Of a stretch of DNA of 64,000 nucleotides, positions 45,955-52,323 are shown one piece after another; the stretch's first letter is position 1; each line of letters starts with the position of its first letter. The stretch lies in IMG/VR virus record IMGVR_UViG_3300027971_000046, positions 1 through 64,000 of that record; one strand, given 5' to 3'. This stretch comes from a virus. The translations under genes and the position numbers were made by a program. The notes beneath the pieces were generated by a model. That model was not told the DNA's origin. It ran no database searches and worked only from the letters and a program-made list of their open reading frames with translations.

Positions 45955-46169
45955 TGCCCCGCATCTGCGACAACTGCAACACAGTGATTCCTCCTGCGCG
46001 TCTTGAGGCTCTGCCCCACACCACCACTTGCGTGGCGTGTTCGCGTGTCACCACATTCGTTGGGTTCATGGACTGGTCGCACAAGACCGCCCCTGAACTG
46101 GTCATGGTTGACAGTGCTGATTCAGAGAACCTGCGCCGCGCACGGCGCATTAGTGAACGATCACGATAA
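45954..46169 (+). CDS. DksA/TraR-like C4 zinc-finger protein, 71 aa
   Basis: RICDNCNTVIPPARLEALPH followed by TTTCVAC gives the C-x2-C-x17-C-x2-C pattern and the I-P-x-x-R-L-E-A-L-P core of the DksA/TraR zinc finger. The coiled-coil DxxDxA part is absent, as in many short phage forms. It may modulate host RNA polymerase. Its stop is directly followed by a tRNA. Confidence 0.8.
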   Translation: MPRICDNCNTVIPPARLEALPHTTTCVACSRVTTFVGFMDWSHKTAPELVMVDSADSENLRRARRISERSR

Positions 46170-46241
46170 GCGGGTTTCGTATAGTGGCTATTACGCAGGT
46201 TTTCCAAACCTGACAGGAGAGTTCAATTCTCTCAATCCGCA
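46170..46241 (+). tRNA. tRNA-Gly (anticodon TCC)
   Basis: Acceptor GCGGGTT/AATCCGC, anticodon stem CAGGT/ACCTG with loop TTTCCAA, T arm GAGAG-TTCAATT-CTCTC. No encoded CCA. Starts on the base after the upstream stop codon. Confidence 0.9.
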
Positions 46242-46256
46242 TTAGGAGAAACACAC

Positions 46257-46496
46257 ATGAGCAAGCGAGAACTAAAGACCGACATGGATTTCTTCATCAC
46301 TATCAATCCACACTATCCTGACGAACCTGCCCTGCACATCAAGGGTGTGGACACGGCGGAACAGGTGGATACATACAGTATTGACGAGGTGGAAGACCTG
46401 ATTGACCGCCTCCATCTAGTGCTTGGTGAAATGGTTCACAAGCAGCAGATCATGGAGTTGTCCAAGACTCCCACTCTGTGGGACGGCATTGATTGA
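46257..46496 (+). CDS. hypothetical acidic protein, 79 aa
   Basis: TAGGAGAAACACAC precedes the ATG (the GGAG lies just after tRNA-Gly). Strand then acidic helix (DFFITINPHYPDEPALHIKG, SIDEVEDLIDRLHLVLGEM). Unknown. Confidence 0.65.
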   Translation: MSKRELKTDMDFFITINPHYPDEPALHIKGVDTAEQVDTYSIDEVEDLIDRLHLVLGEMVHKQQIMELSKTPTLWDGID

Positions 46497-46502
46497 CACA
46501 TC

Positions 46503-46575
46503 GCCTTGGTAACTCAGTTGGTAGAGTAAGAGACTTTTAATCTCTAAGTCGCGGGTTCGACCCCCGCCCAAGGCA
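46503..46575 (+). tRNA. tRNA-Lys (anticodon TTT)
   Basis: Acceptor GCCTTGG/CCAAGGC, anticodon stem AGAGA/TCTCT with loop CTTTTAA, T arm GCGGG-TTCGACC-CCCGC. No encoded CCA. Confidence 0.94.
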
Positions 46576-46594
46576 CGATACAAAGGAAACACAA

Positions 46595-47089
46595 ATGGCA
46601 AAGAAGAAGAACACAAAGAAGCCTGTCAGCAAACGCACAACTCGCGCCACTCTTGACGAACGCAACGAGCGTCTTGGCAAGACCGATGCGCCCAAGCCTC
46701 GCAAGCCCCGCACACAGAAGCCCAAGGTTGTCGTGACCACCGAACCCGCTATCAACACTGTTTGGCGCGAAGGAACCGCCGAAGAGTTCCTTGGCGAAAC
46801 GCAGACAGTTACCCCTCCTGCGGAAGAGGTTCGCCCGTACACGCATTCGTATATTTTCTCACCCCCCGTGGAATATACTAAAGTCAACAAGAATTTTATT
46901 GATTCCGCTTGGGAATGGATTAATTTCAAGTTGGATGATGCCAAGGTGTATTGGAAGAAGCACGACCCAATTACAGTGATTACGGATTTTTCATTTTCAC
47001 ATCCTATATTTTTTGCAATTGTGTTCAGTACCGCTGTACTGATCGTGGTGTTGGCATTCGGTATCGCCGCTCGTATTTTTGGATGGTGA
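46595..47089 (+). CDS. membrane-anchored protein with basic N-terminal region, 164 aa
   Basis: The first ~50 residues are lysine/arginine/proline-rich. The middle is aromatic and acidic, and the C-terminus has a clear membrane helix (PIFFAIVFSTAVLIVVLAFG). CAAAGGAAACACAA precedes the ATG. The end is more A/T-rich than the neighbours. Unknown function. Confidence 0.65.
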   Translation: MAKKKNTKKPVSKRTTRATLDERNERLGKTDAPKPRKPRTQKPKVVVTTEPAINTVWREGTAEEFLGETQTVTPPAEEVRPYTHSYIFSPPVEYTKVNKNFIDSAWEWINFKLDDAKVYWKKHDPITVITDFSFSHPIFFAIVFSTAVLIVVLAFGIAARIFGW

Positions 47090-47123
47090 TCCAAAACAAA
47101 TAATAGAAAACCGCTCGTAGGGG

Positions 47124-47151
47124 TTGACATACCCCACAGACCTGTTACAAT
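47124..47151 (+). promoter_or_regulatory. sigma70-type promoter with structured leader
   Basis: TTGACA, a 16-bp spacer and TACAAT. The ~73-nt leader that follows contains a hairpin GGATGT-TGGGCTG-ACATCC (47172-47190) and then a GGAGATATCGT ribosome binding site, so this unit is not leaderless. Confidence 0.8.
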
Positions 47152-47230
47152 CTACTCATCGAAACGCCGAAGGATGTTGGGCTGACATCCGAAGCGTAAA
47201 CTTCTGAAGCCCACTATTGGAGATATCGTA

Positions 47231-47506
47231 ATGGCTACTACCAAGATTTCGAACCGTCGTCGCGTCCTTAACTTCCTCGCATCGGGCAAGACCCTCACCT
47301 CCGCTCAGGCTGCAAGCAAGTTCGGTGTGAAGAACTTCCGCGCCATGATCAGCGACATTCGTTCGCAGGTTGAGGCGTTCGGCAACTGGGAAGTGACGCA
47401 GACCGTTCGCAACGGCGAGACTGTCTACGGCATGGAAGATACCCACGATGGTGATCGTGTGTACGGCTTCAAGCAGGACGGTTCGCGCTACATGATCAAC
47501 GCCTAA
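47231..47506 (+). CDS. winged-helix-like DNA-binding protein, 91 aa
   Basis: RRRVLNFLASGKTLTSAQAA followed by SKFGVKNFRAMISDIR is a helix-turn-helix of the winged type used in small phage regulators. A beta hairpin (GETVYGMEDTHDGDRVYGF) follows. Its own strong promoter with a structured leader and a terminator make it a single-gene unit. Confidence 0.75.
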   Translation: MATTKISNRRRVLNFLASGKTLTSAQAASKFGVKNFRAMISDIRSQVEAFGNWEVTQTVRNGETVYGMEDTHDGDRVYGFKQDGSRYMINA

Positions 47507-47530
47507 TTCGTTGATCTACTGACTGCCCTT

Positions 47531-47570
47531 GGGGTGGCTGCGACCGATTGGCGTAGTCACCCCTTTGGGT
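47531..47570 (+). terminator. terminator-like long hairpin
   Basis: GGGGTGGCTGCG ... CGTAGTCACCCC forms a 12-bp stem with a short loop, followed by TTTGGGTTTC. Confidence 0.6.
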
Positions 47571-47598
47571 TTCTACACTCCATCAAAAAGGAAACAGC

Positions 47599-48000
47599 AT
47601 GATTCATTTTGGAAACAACAAGTCTTCGATTTTCGTTACTTACGCTGCTCTGTGTGTGGTTGGTTTTGCGGGTGTCACGCTTCTGTCCTTCACGGGCAAG
47701 AGCAATGACCTTGCGGCAGTGGTTGCGTTCTTTGCTTTCTACGGCTTCTTCTGCACTACTTCTGTGTTCTATGTGCTTGGTAAGCAGAAGGCGTGGATGG
47801 AAGCAATCAACACTAGTGTGGATCGTTCGCATGACAGACTGAACGAGTGCATGAACGATGTGTATCGTCAGATGTCAGAAGAGTCTCGCGCTCTGAACGA
47901 TACGATGCACAGCACCACGGACGACCTGTGGCGCGAGGTTGGTCGCATTGGCGACAAGGTTGAAGACTGCTGCGAGAGCAGCAAGTACTGCAAGAAGTAA
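47599..48000 (+). CDS. membrane protein with cytoplasmic helical tail, 133 aa
   Basis: AAAAAGGAAACAGC precedes the ATG. Two membrane helices (FVTYAALCVVGFAGVTLLSF, AAVVAFFAFYGFFCTTSVFY), then a long helical tail with heptads (VDRSHDRLNECMNDVYRQMS) and a cysteine-rich end (DCCESSKYCKK). Unknown. Confidence 0.7.
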   Translation: MIHFGNNKSSIFVTYAALCVVGFAGVTLLSFTGKSNDLAAVVAFFAFYGFFCTTSVFYVLGKQKAWMEAINTSVDRSHDRLNECMNDVYRQMSEESRALNDTMHSTTDDLWREVGRIGDKVEDCCESSKYCKK

Positions 48001-48050
48001 ATACACTCTAGCAATTGGTGGGTGAAACATCCCCCCAATTGTTTTTCACT

Positions 48051-48491
48051 ATGAACGCAAAGCGAATTCAAAGACTCCTTGGGATCGCGTATCCCCTGTG
48101 CTTGGACAATCCCCGTCCCAAGAAGCACATTTCAATTATTCTCCGCAAGGGGTCGGTTGAAGCCATTGGGTCTAATGTAATGAAGACCCATCCAATGGCA
48201 GTGCAGCACGGCTACCTGTTCGGGGAAATGCACTCTGAATTGGATGCATTTTTGAAAGTCAATACTGCTGCCAAGCGCGGTCTAGTCCTGTTTAATGTGC
48301 GGTTCAACCGCTTTGGGCAGATGCGTATGGCGCGTCCGTGTGTGCGCTGTATGCCGTGGTGCGTGGGCTGTTTTGACGAGATTTGGTACACCACGGACGC
48401 AGGGGTAATGCTGCACGGTGAGGGGTTGACTCCTATAAATATAGGGATACCCAAGGAGAAACTGCATGAAAAAGTTCACCCAATATCTTGA
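48051..48491 (+). CDS. cytidine-deaminase-fold protein
   Basis: The 146-aa product carries the zinc-deaminase signature: MHSELDAF (H-x-E) and RPCVRCMPWC (P-C-x-x-C). In between is a strand (RGLVLFNVRFNRFG), and after it FDEIWYTTDAGV, as in dCMP/cytidine deaminase-like folds. It could convert dCMP to dUMP for thymidine synthesis or deaminate nucleic acid. Its tail overlaps the next gene by 26 nt and contains that gene's late promoter. Confidence 0.78.
   Translation: MNAKRIQRLLGIAYPLCLDNPRPKKHISIILRKGSVEAIGSNVMKTHPMAVQHGYLFGEMHSELDAFLKVNTAAKRGLVLFNVRFNRFGQMRMARPCVRCMPWCVGCFDEIWYTTDAGVMLHGEGLTPINIGIPKEKLHEKVHPIS
48434..48441 (+). promoter_or_regulatory. late promoter (full TATAAATA)
   Basis: TATAAATA is the exact T4 late consensus, 24 nt before the ATG at 48466 with CAAGGAGAAACTGC between. 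Confidence 0.8.
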
Positions 48492-49317
48492 TTCGGCTGC
48501 ACTAAACGAAGCACTGTCCCGTAAGGACACGGACGAGGTTCCACTCGTTGAGTCCAAACTGTCTCGTGTATTTCAGTACATTGAAGACGACAAGCGCGAC
48601 TTTGGAATTATGAGTGCATTCCGTGGAGCCAACTCCGACAAGGAGAACAAGGCAAAGCACGAAGAACTCAAGCAGATGGTGCGTGGCATGGGCTACGGCT
48701 TCATTGAACTGCGTGGTGGTTACAAGGGCGATGAAGGCTTCAATGAAGAATTGAGTCTGCTTATTCCGAACATCACCAAGAAGGAAATTGTTGCGCTTGG
48801 TCGCAAGTTTGCACAGCACTCCGTGATGTACAAGAATGACGAGGACTTTTACTATATCGGCACAAACGAAGAAGCAGGTGTAGGCAAGGTTCTTATGAAG
48901 TTCAAGAAGGGCGAAGGACAGCACAATCTGGAACTCGCCAAGCACAAGGTTGTGGATTTCTTCTCGCAACTTCGCAAGGGCGCACACAACGACAAGAAGT
49001 TCGTGTTTAATGCCAAGGATGAGACTCCTGCCCAAACCGCTCAAGCAGCACAGACAGACAAGGCTGCTGCTGCGCGTCACCGTCCAGGTGATGTGTGGAA
49101 GACCTCTAGCGGCTTGTGGGGCGGCATGGACGCATCAGGCAACTACGAGTACTTTGACGACAAGGAAAGCGCACAGAAGTACGCCAAGAAGCACCGCGCA
49201 GGATACAAGATCCAAGAGCGCGAGGAGTGGGGATTCAACAAGGCTGCATATCTTCGTCGTGGCGAACAACCCAAGTGGATCACGATTTATGAAGATTCTA
49301 CCGAGGAAAATGCCTAA
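48466..49317 (+). CDS. DUF3293-like protein with capsid-targeting leader and W/G module
   Basis: The first 15 residues (MKKFTQYLDSAALNE) end in an LNE prohead-protease site. Residues ~45-145 (GIMSAFRGANSDKENKAKHE ... GYGFIELRGGYK ... LGRKFAQHSVMY) follow the DUF3293 layout. Residues 206-242 (PGDVWKTSSGLWGG ... YEYFDDKESAQKY) are the same W/G module seen at residues 40-76 of the ParB-like protein. A perfect late promoter supports a virion role. Confidence 0.75.
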   Translation: MKKFTQYLDSAALNEALSRKDTDEVPLVESKLSRVFQYIEDDKRDFGIMSAFRGANSDKENKAKHEELKQMVRGMGYGFIELRGGYKGDEGFNEELSLLIPNITKKEIVALGRKFAQHSVMYKNDEDFYYIGTNEEAGVGKVLMKFKKGEGQHNLELAKHKVVDFFSQLRKGAHNDKKFVFNAKDETPAQTAQAAQTDKAAAARHRPGDVWKTSSGLWGGMDASGNYEYFDDKESAQKYAKKHRAGYKIQEREEWGFNKAAYLRRGEQPKWITIYEDSTEENA

Positions 49318-49320
49318 ATA
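49315..49320 (+). promoter_or_regulatory. late-type promoter -10 (TAAATA)
   Basis: CCTAAATAAG overlaps the upstream stop, 14 nt before the ATG at 49335. Confidence 0.55.
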
Positions 49321-49334
49321 AGTTTGGAGGGCAA

Positions 49335-49451
49335 ATGCCTAAAAACACAAATTCCAAGCAAGCATTGAAGAATTCATTGCTGCGGAGTGCAATTGATAAA
49401 TTGCGCCGTGAGGCTGTTGGACGGATAAAAGCAAACAGCAAATCAAATAAA
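49335..49451 (+). CDS. tiny basic protein, 38 aa
   Basis: Frame MPKNTNSKQALKNS ... to TAA at 49449-49451, behind TTTGGAGGGCAA. Very basic helix (IDKLRREAVGRIKANSK), which suits DNA or RNA binding. It has its own late-type promoter. Unknown. Confidence 0.55.
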
Positions 49452-49471
49452 CGATCATCGTGATCGTGTAT

Positions 49472-49499
49472 TGACACCGCCTGTGGTTTTGCTACAATA
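49472..49499 (+). promoter_or_regulatory. sigma70-type promoter
   Basis: TTGACA, a 16-bp spacer and TACAAT, followed by a short leader with AAAGGAGTTCATA. Confidence 0.85.
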
Positions 49500-49519
49500 G
49501 TAACTGAAAGGAGTTCATA

Positions 49520-49966
49520 ATGAACTTTAAGACACTGGTTTCTTCGCTCGTGGTTTCTCTCTCGCTCACTGCTGCTGCCTCGGCGCAGTGGTCTAACAGT
49601 GGTACTGGCATCAACATCGGCGTTGGTGGTTCCTACGGAAAGTACAAGGTTAACGAGACTGGTCCGAACGGACGGACCTACAGCCGCACAGTCACGAACA
49701 ACGATCTGCGTTGGGGTGTTGGTGTGGGTAGTTACTCCAACACCAACAACGGCTACTACGGTGGCGGCTACGGTGGTGGATACGGTTACGGTGGCGGCTG
49801 CTATGGTGGTGCGGTCTACGCTCCTACTGTCATGCCGTACTACGGTGGTTGCGTGACTCCTGTGGTGGTTCCGTACTCGCCCTTCACGGGCTGCTACGGC
49901 AATCCGTACTACGCTCCGCAGGTGATCGCTCCTGCCGCATACTGCCCGCAGTTCATTGTTCGCTAA
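49520..49966 (+). CDS. secreted Gly/Tyr-rich protein, 148 aa
   Basis: Signal peptide (LVVSLSLTAAASAQ). The mature part is low complexity: GYYGGGYGGGYGYGGGCYGG, then Tyr/Pro/Cys-rich repeats up to QFIVR. Such sequences occur in surface or envelope proteins of planctomycetes and related bacteria. It has a near-consensus host-type promoter, so it is probably expressed early. Function unknown. Confidence 0.7.
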   Translation: MNFKTLVSSLVVSLSLTAAASAQWSNSGTGINIGVGGSYGKYKVNETGPNGRTYSRTVTNNDLRWGVGVGSYSNTNNGYYGGGYGGGYGYGGGCYGGAVYAPTVMPYYGGCVTPVVVPYSPFTGCYGNPYYAPQVIAPAAYCPQFIVR

Positions 49967-50166
49967 AGGTTAACAGAATGGTTAATTAAACTCGTTTATA
50001 TTGTTAATTGCCTATCCCTTCCTGCACCGATGATCACGGTCGGCTGATCTCCATCAAACGCAGGATAAAGACTTTGTTTCGTCAAAGGAACGCAAGAGAA
50101 GATCGGGCTTCTTGCAACGGTGGCTTCAGAGTACCGTGGCACAACGCACTCATCTGAAAATGGTTT
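49967..50166. other. intergenic, no gene seen
   Basis: About 200 bp with an A/T-rich start (GGTTAATTAAAC, TTGTTAATTG) and no credible frame. Nothing further recognised before the terminator. Confidence 0.4.
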
Positions 50167-50197
50167 GGCGGCTCCATTCAAAAGCCGCCGCTTTTTT
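50167..50197 (+). terminator. rho-independent terminator
   Basis: GGCGGCT ... AGCCGCC stem followed by GCTTTTTTT, just before tRNA-Glu. Confidence 0.8.
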
Positions 50198-50198
50198 T

Positions 50199-50271
50199 GG
50201 TCCTGTCGTCTAGTTGGCTAGGATACCGCCCTTTCACGGCGAGAACACGGGTTCAAATCCCGTCAGGATCA
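50199..50271 (+). tRNA. tRNA-Glu (anticodon TTC)
   Basis: Acceptor GGTCCTG/CAGGATC, anticodon stem CCGCC/GGCGA (outer pair mismatched) with loop CTTTCAC, T arm ACGGG-TTCAAAT-CCCGT. No encoded CCA. Confidence 0.9.
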
Positions 50272-50314
50272 CTGTTAAAAACCTGTTCAAGCACAGCACA
50301 AATGAACATAGGGT

Positions 50315-50512
50315 ATGGAAACACTAGCAATACTTCTCTACGGGATCGGGGCTGTAGCCGCCTTTACAGCGGCTGCGCTAAAAATTCACGCACACGGATA
50401 CGCCGCAGGGTATGAAGACGGCAAGAAGTACGGTTTCGCTGATGGGCTGAATCGGGCAAAGGTAACGATGACCAAGGGACAGCCACAAAAGCGGGAGACT
50501 GTGGGAGCCTAA
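50315..50512 (+). CDS. small membrane protein, 65 aa
   Basis: N-terminal membrane helix (ILLYGIGAVAAFTAAALKI) and a charged tail with GYEDGKKYGFADGLNRAK. No clear ribosome binding site. The stop overlaps a late-type element. Unknown. Confidence 0.6.
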   Translation: METLAILLYGIGAVAAFTAAALKIHAHGYAAGYEDGKKYGFADGLNRAKVTMTKGQPQKRETVGA

Positions 50513-50515
50513 ATA
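50510..50515 (+). promoter_or_regulatory. late-type promoter -10 (TAAATA)
   Basis: CCTAAATACG, 16 nt before the ATG at 50532, with TTGGAGGC between. Confidence 0.55.
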
Positions 50516-50531
50516 CGAATTGGAGGCTTCT

Positions 50532-50906
50532 ATGATTATTCCAAAACTGCTTGGTCTGCAAAATCAAATTCGCGTACTGCACTGGCAAACCGAGTCGTAT
50601 GCCGAACACAAGGCTCTAGGAAAGGCTTACGAGTCCCTTGACGGACTTGTGGACTCGTTCGTGGAGACTTACTTTGGCGCACACGGACGGCACAGCGCGG
50701 TTCCTGGTGAGGGCACTACCCGCGCACCCATTGAGGTTGTGGACTACGGTGATGCCAAGCCCCTTCCCGTGATTGAAGACGGTATCGTGTTCCTCAAGTC
50801 AGAGGTTCCTGATTATGTGGACGAGACGGATACGGATCTGCTCAACATCCGCGATGAGATGCTTGCGGTACTGAACCACACCAAGTATCTACTCACGCTA
50901 AAGTAA
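50532..50906 (+). CDS. DUF5856-type ferritin-like helical protein
   Basis: The start LLGLQNQIRVLHWQTESYAE followed by HKALGKAYESLDGLVDSFVE matches the T4-type cyanophage DUF5856 family. These resemble Dps/ferritin four-helix bundles (H-W-x-T, E residues). The middle is variable; the end is helical (LLNIRDEMLAVLNHTKYLL). A role in metal handling or in the virion is unproven. Confidence 0.75.
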   Translation: MIIPKLLGLQNQIRVLHWQTESYAEHKALGKAYESLDGLVDSFVETYFGAHGRHSAVPGEGTTRAPIEVVDYGDAKPLPVIEDGIVFLKSEVPDYVDETDTDLLNIRDEMLAVLNHTKYLLTLK

Positions 50907-52313
50907 TCACACCAACAGCAAATCAGCAGTCAGGTTCGGTCTGTTCATCACCGTATACAGGTTGGTGTTCAGACCGATTCTGTTTTCCGATATTGCTGTC
51001 TCATTCAGGTACACACGAACGCGGCTCTGCTTCAGGGTTTCATCGGAAGTAAATTTCACAGTGAATGAGTGTGCGTTTGATGCGGCAGTTCCTGCGCGGT
51101 AATTCACCAACAGGGTTTCGTCCGCCACTAGGGCTGCAACCGCTGCCTTTGTCTGCGTGTCAGGCGATGTGATTTCCAGAATATTGGTTCCCGTGGGAAT
51201 AGTTGAAGTGCCGCTGAACTCTGCGGTAGTGTAGTACTCCGTGATTGCGCCAAGCGAAATGCCTGTGACCACAAGGGGTGATCCTGTGTCGCTGCTTACA
51301 CGATCCACTAGTGTGCAGGTCACGCTGCCAAGCACCACGCCTTGTTCGGTGTCAGGCGAGAAGAAAGTGAATGTAGTGCCTGTGTTTGTGGCAGCACCAA
51401 ATGAATTCCACTGCTGTACTGCGGTGGGGCTTTCGTCTGCAAGCGATACGGTGGTGTTGGAGCCAATGGTAACGAGTACGCGAATGCCTTCAGTGTTCAC
51501 GGAATTGGTGTCACCGCCTGCAAGGAACTTGCAGTTCTGTAGACTGCCGCCGCCGATGGGTGTGTTCTCGCTTTCCCATGAATAAAATTGCGTGACACTG
51601 GAGGAGTTTTCTTCCCCTTGAATCATTACAGCCAGCCGAGTGCTGCCGCGAGCGTCCCAAATATTCAAGAACGGAGTCAGGTCAAACGAAACCGTTGAGC
51701 CGTTCCATGCACCCTTGGGCATTATTTCAGATGCCGCAGGTTCGGTGTCGCCGCCTTGAACCGTCCACCCCGTGGCAGCGGCTTCGGATGGCTTGTACCA
51801 CGACACCGAGTAGTCCACGGCTGTGTCTAGGGGCAGCAGCACGGCTTTCAGCAGCCCACCAGTGGCTCCAGACGAGCGCGTCATGCTCAGCGTGGCATTT
51901 GCTACGGTGTATGCACTGCCTGCGGTGTAGCCTTCAAGGGTATCTACCGCTGCCGCAAAATATTGGCGTGGATTCAACAGGATGACTGTTCTGAATTTCT
52001 CAAGAGCAGTGCCGCCTACTTTCAGATAGTTGCGGGCGCGATACAGCAGGTTGCCGCTGTCCCCACCTGTGTAGTACGGAACCTCTACGGCGGCTTCGTC
52101 TCCCACCGCTGCGGTTGCTTCTCCAATATCACTCAACTGAATAAACTTGGATGATACTCTTTCAAAAACAGGAACCGTGGTTACTGCGCTTTTGTTTGTG
52201 ATATAGGTGTCGCTGTTTCCGTCTGCGCCGTATACCGTAGCCTTCACGGTTGGTGTTATATCGTGAACCAGCCGCGAATGGTAGTAGTTGTTGCGATAAC
52301 TGGAATGCAGCAT
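50907..52313 (-). CDS. large virion structural/fibre protein, 468 aa
   Basis: I chose ATG 52313 (MLHSSYRNNYYHSRLV), with AGGGA upstream and no good protein before it. Beta-rich, Thr/Ser/Gly-rich, with a DNRLRE-like stretch (STVSFDLTPFLNIWDARGST ... LAVMIQGEE) and repeated sandwich-like units. It lies 10 nt downstream of another large fibre-like gene. Probably a tail-fibre or adsorption component. Confidence 0.7.
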   Translation of the reverse strand: MLHSSYRNNYYHSRLVHDITPTVKATVYGADGNSDTYITNKSAVTTVPVFERVSSKFIQLSDIGEATAAVGDEAAVEVPYYTGGDSGNLLYRARNYLKVGGTALEKFRTVILLNPRQYFAAAVDTLEGYTAGSAYTVANATLSMTRSSGATGGLLKAVLLPLDTAVDYSVSWYKPSEAAATGWTVQGGDTEPAASEIMPKGAWNGSTVSFDLTPFLNIWDARGSTRLAVMIQGEENSSSVTQFYSWESENTPIGGGSLQNCKFLAGGDTNSVNTEGIRVLVTIGSNTTVSLADESPTAVQQWNSFGAATNTGTTFTFFSPDTEQGVVLGSVTCTLVDRVSSDTGSPLVVTGISLGAITEYYTTAEFSGTSTIPTGTNILEITSPDTQTKAAVAALVADETLLVNYRAGTAASNAHSFTVKFTSDETLKQSRVRVYLNETAISENRIGLNTNLYTVMNRPNLTADLLLV

Positions 52314-52323
52314 GATGTCCCTA

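Noticed and set aside
49740-49810. GGTGGCGGCTACGGTGG-type repeats as a CRISPR or satellite
   Set aside because: Short, imperfect and in frame; they encode the Gly/Tyr-rich tract of the secreted protein. No CRISPR array was seen anywhere in the window.
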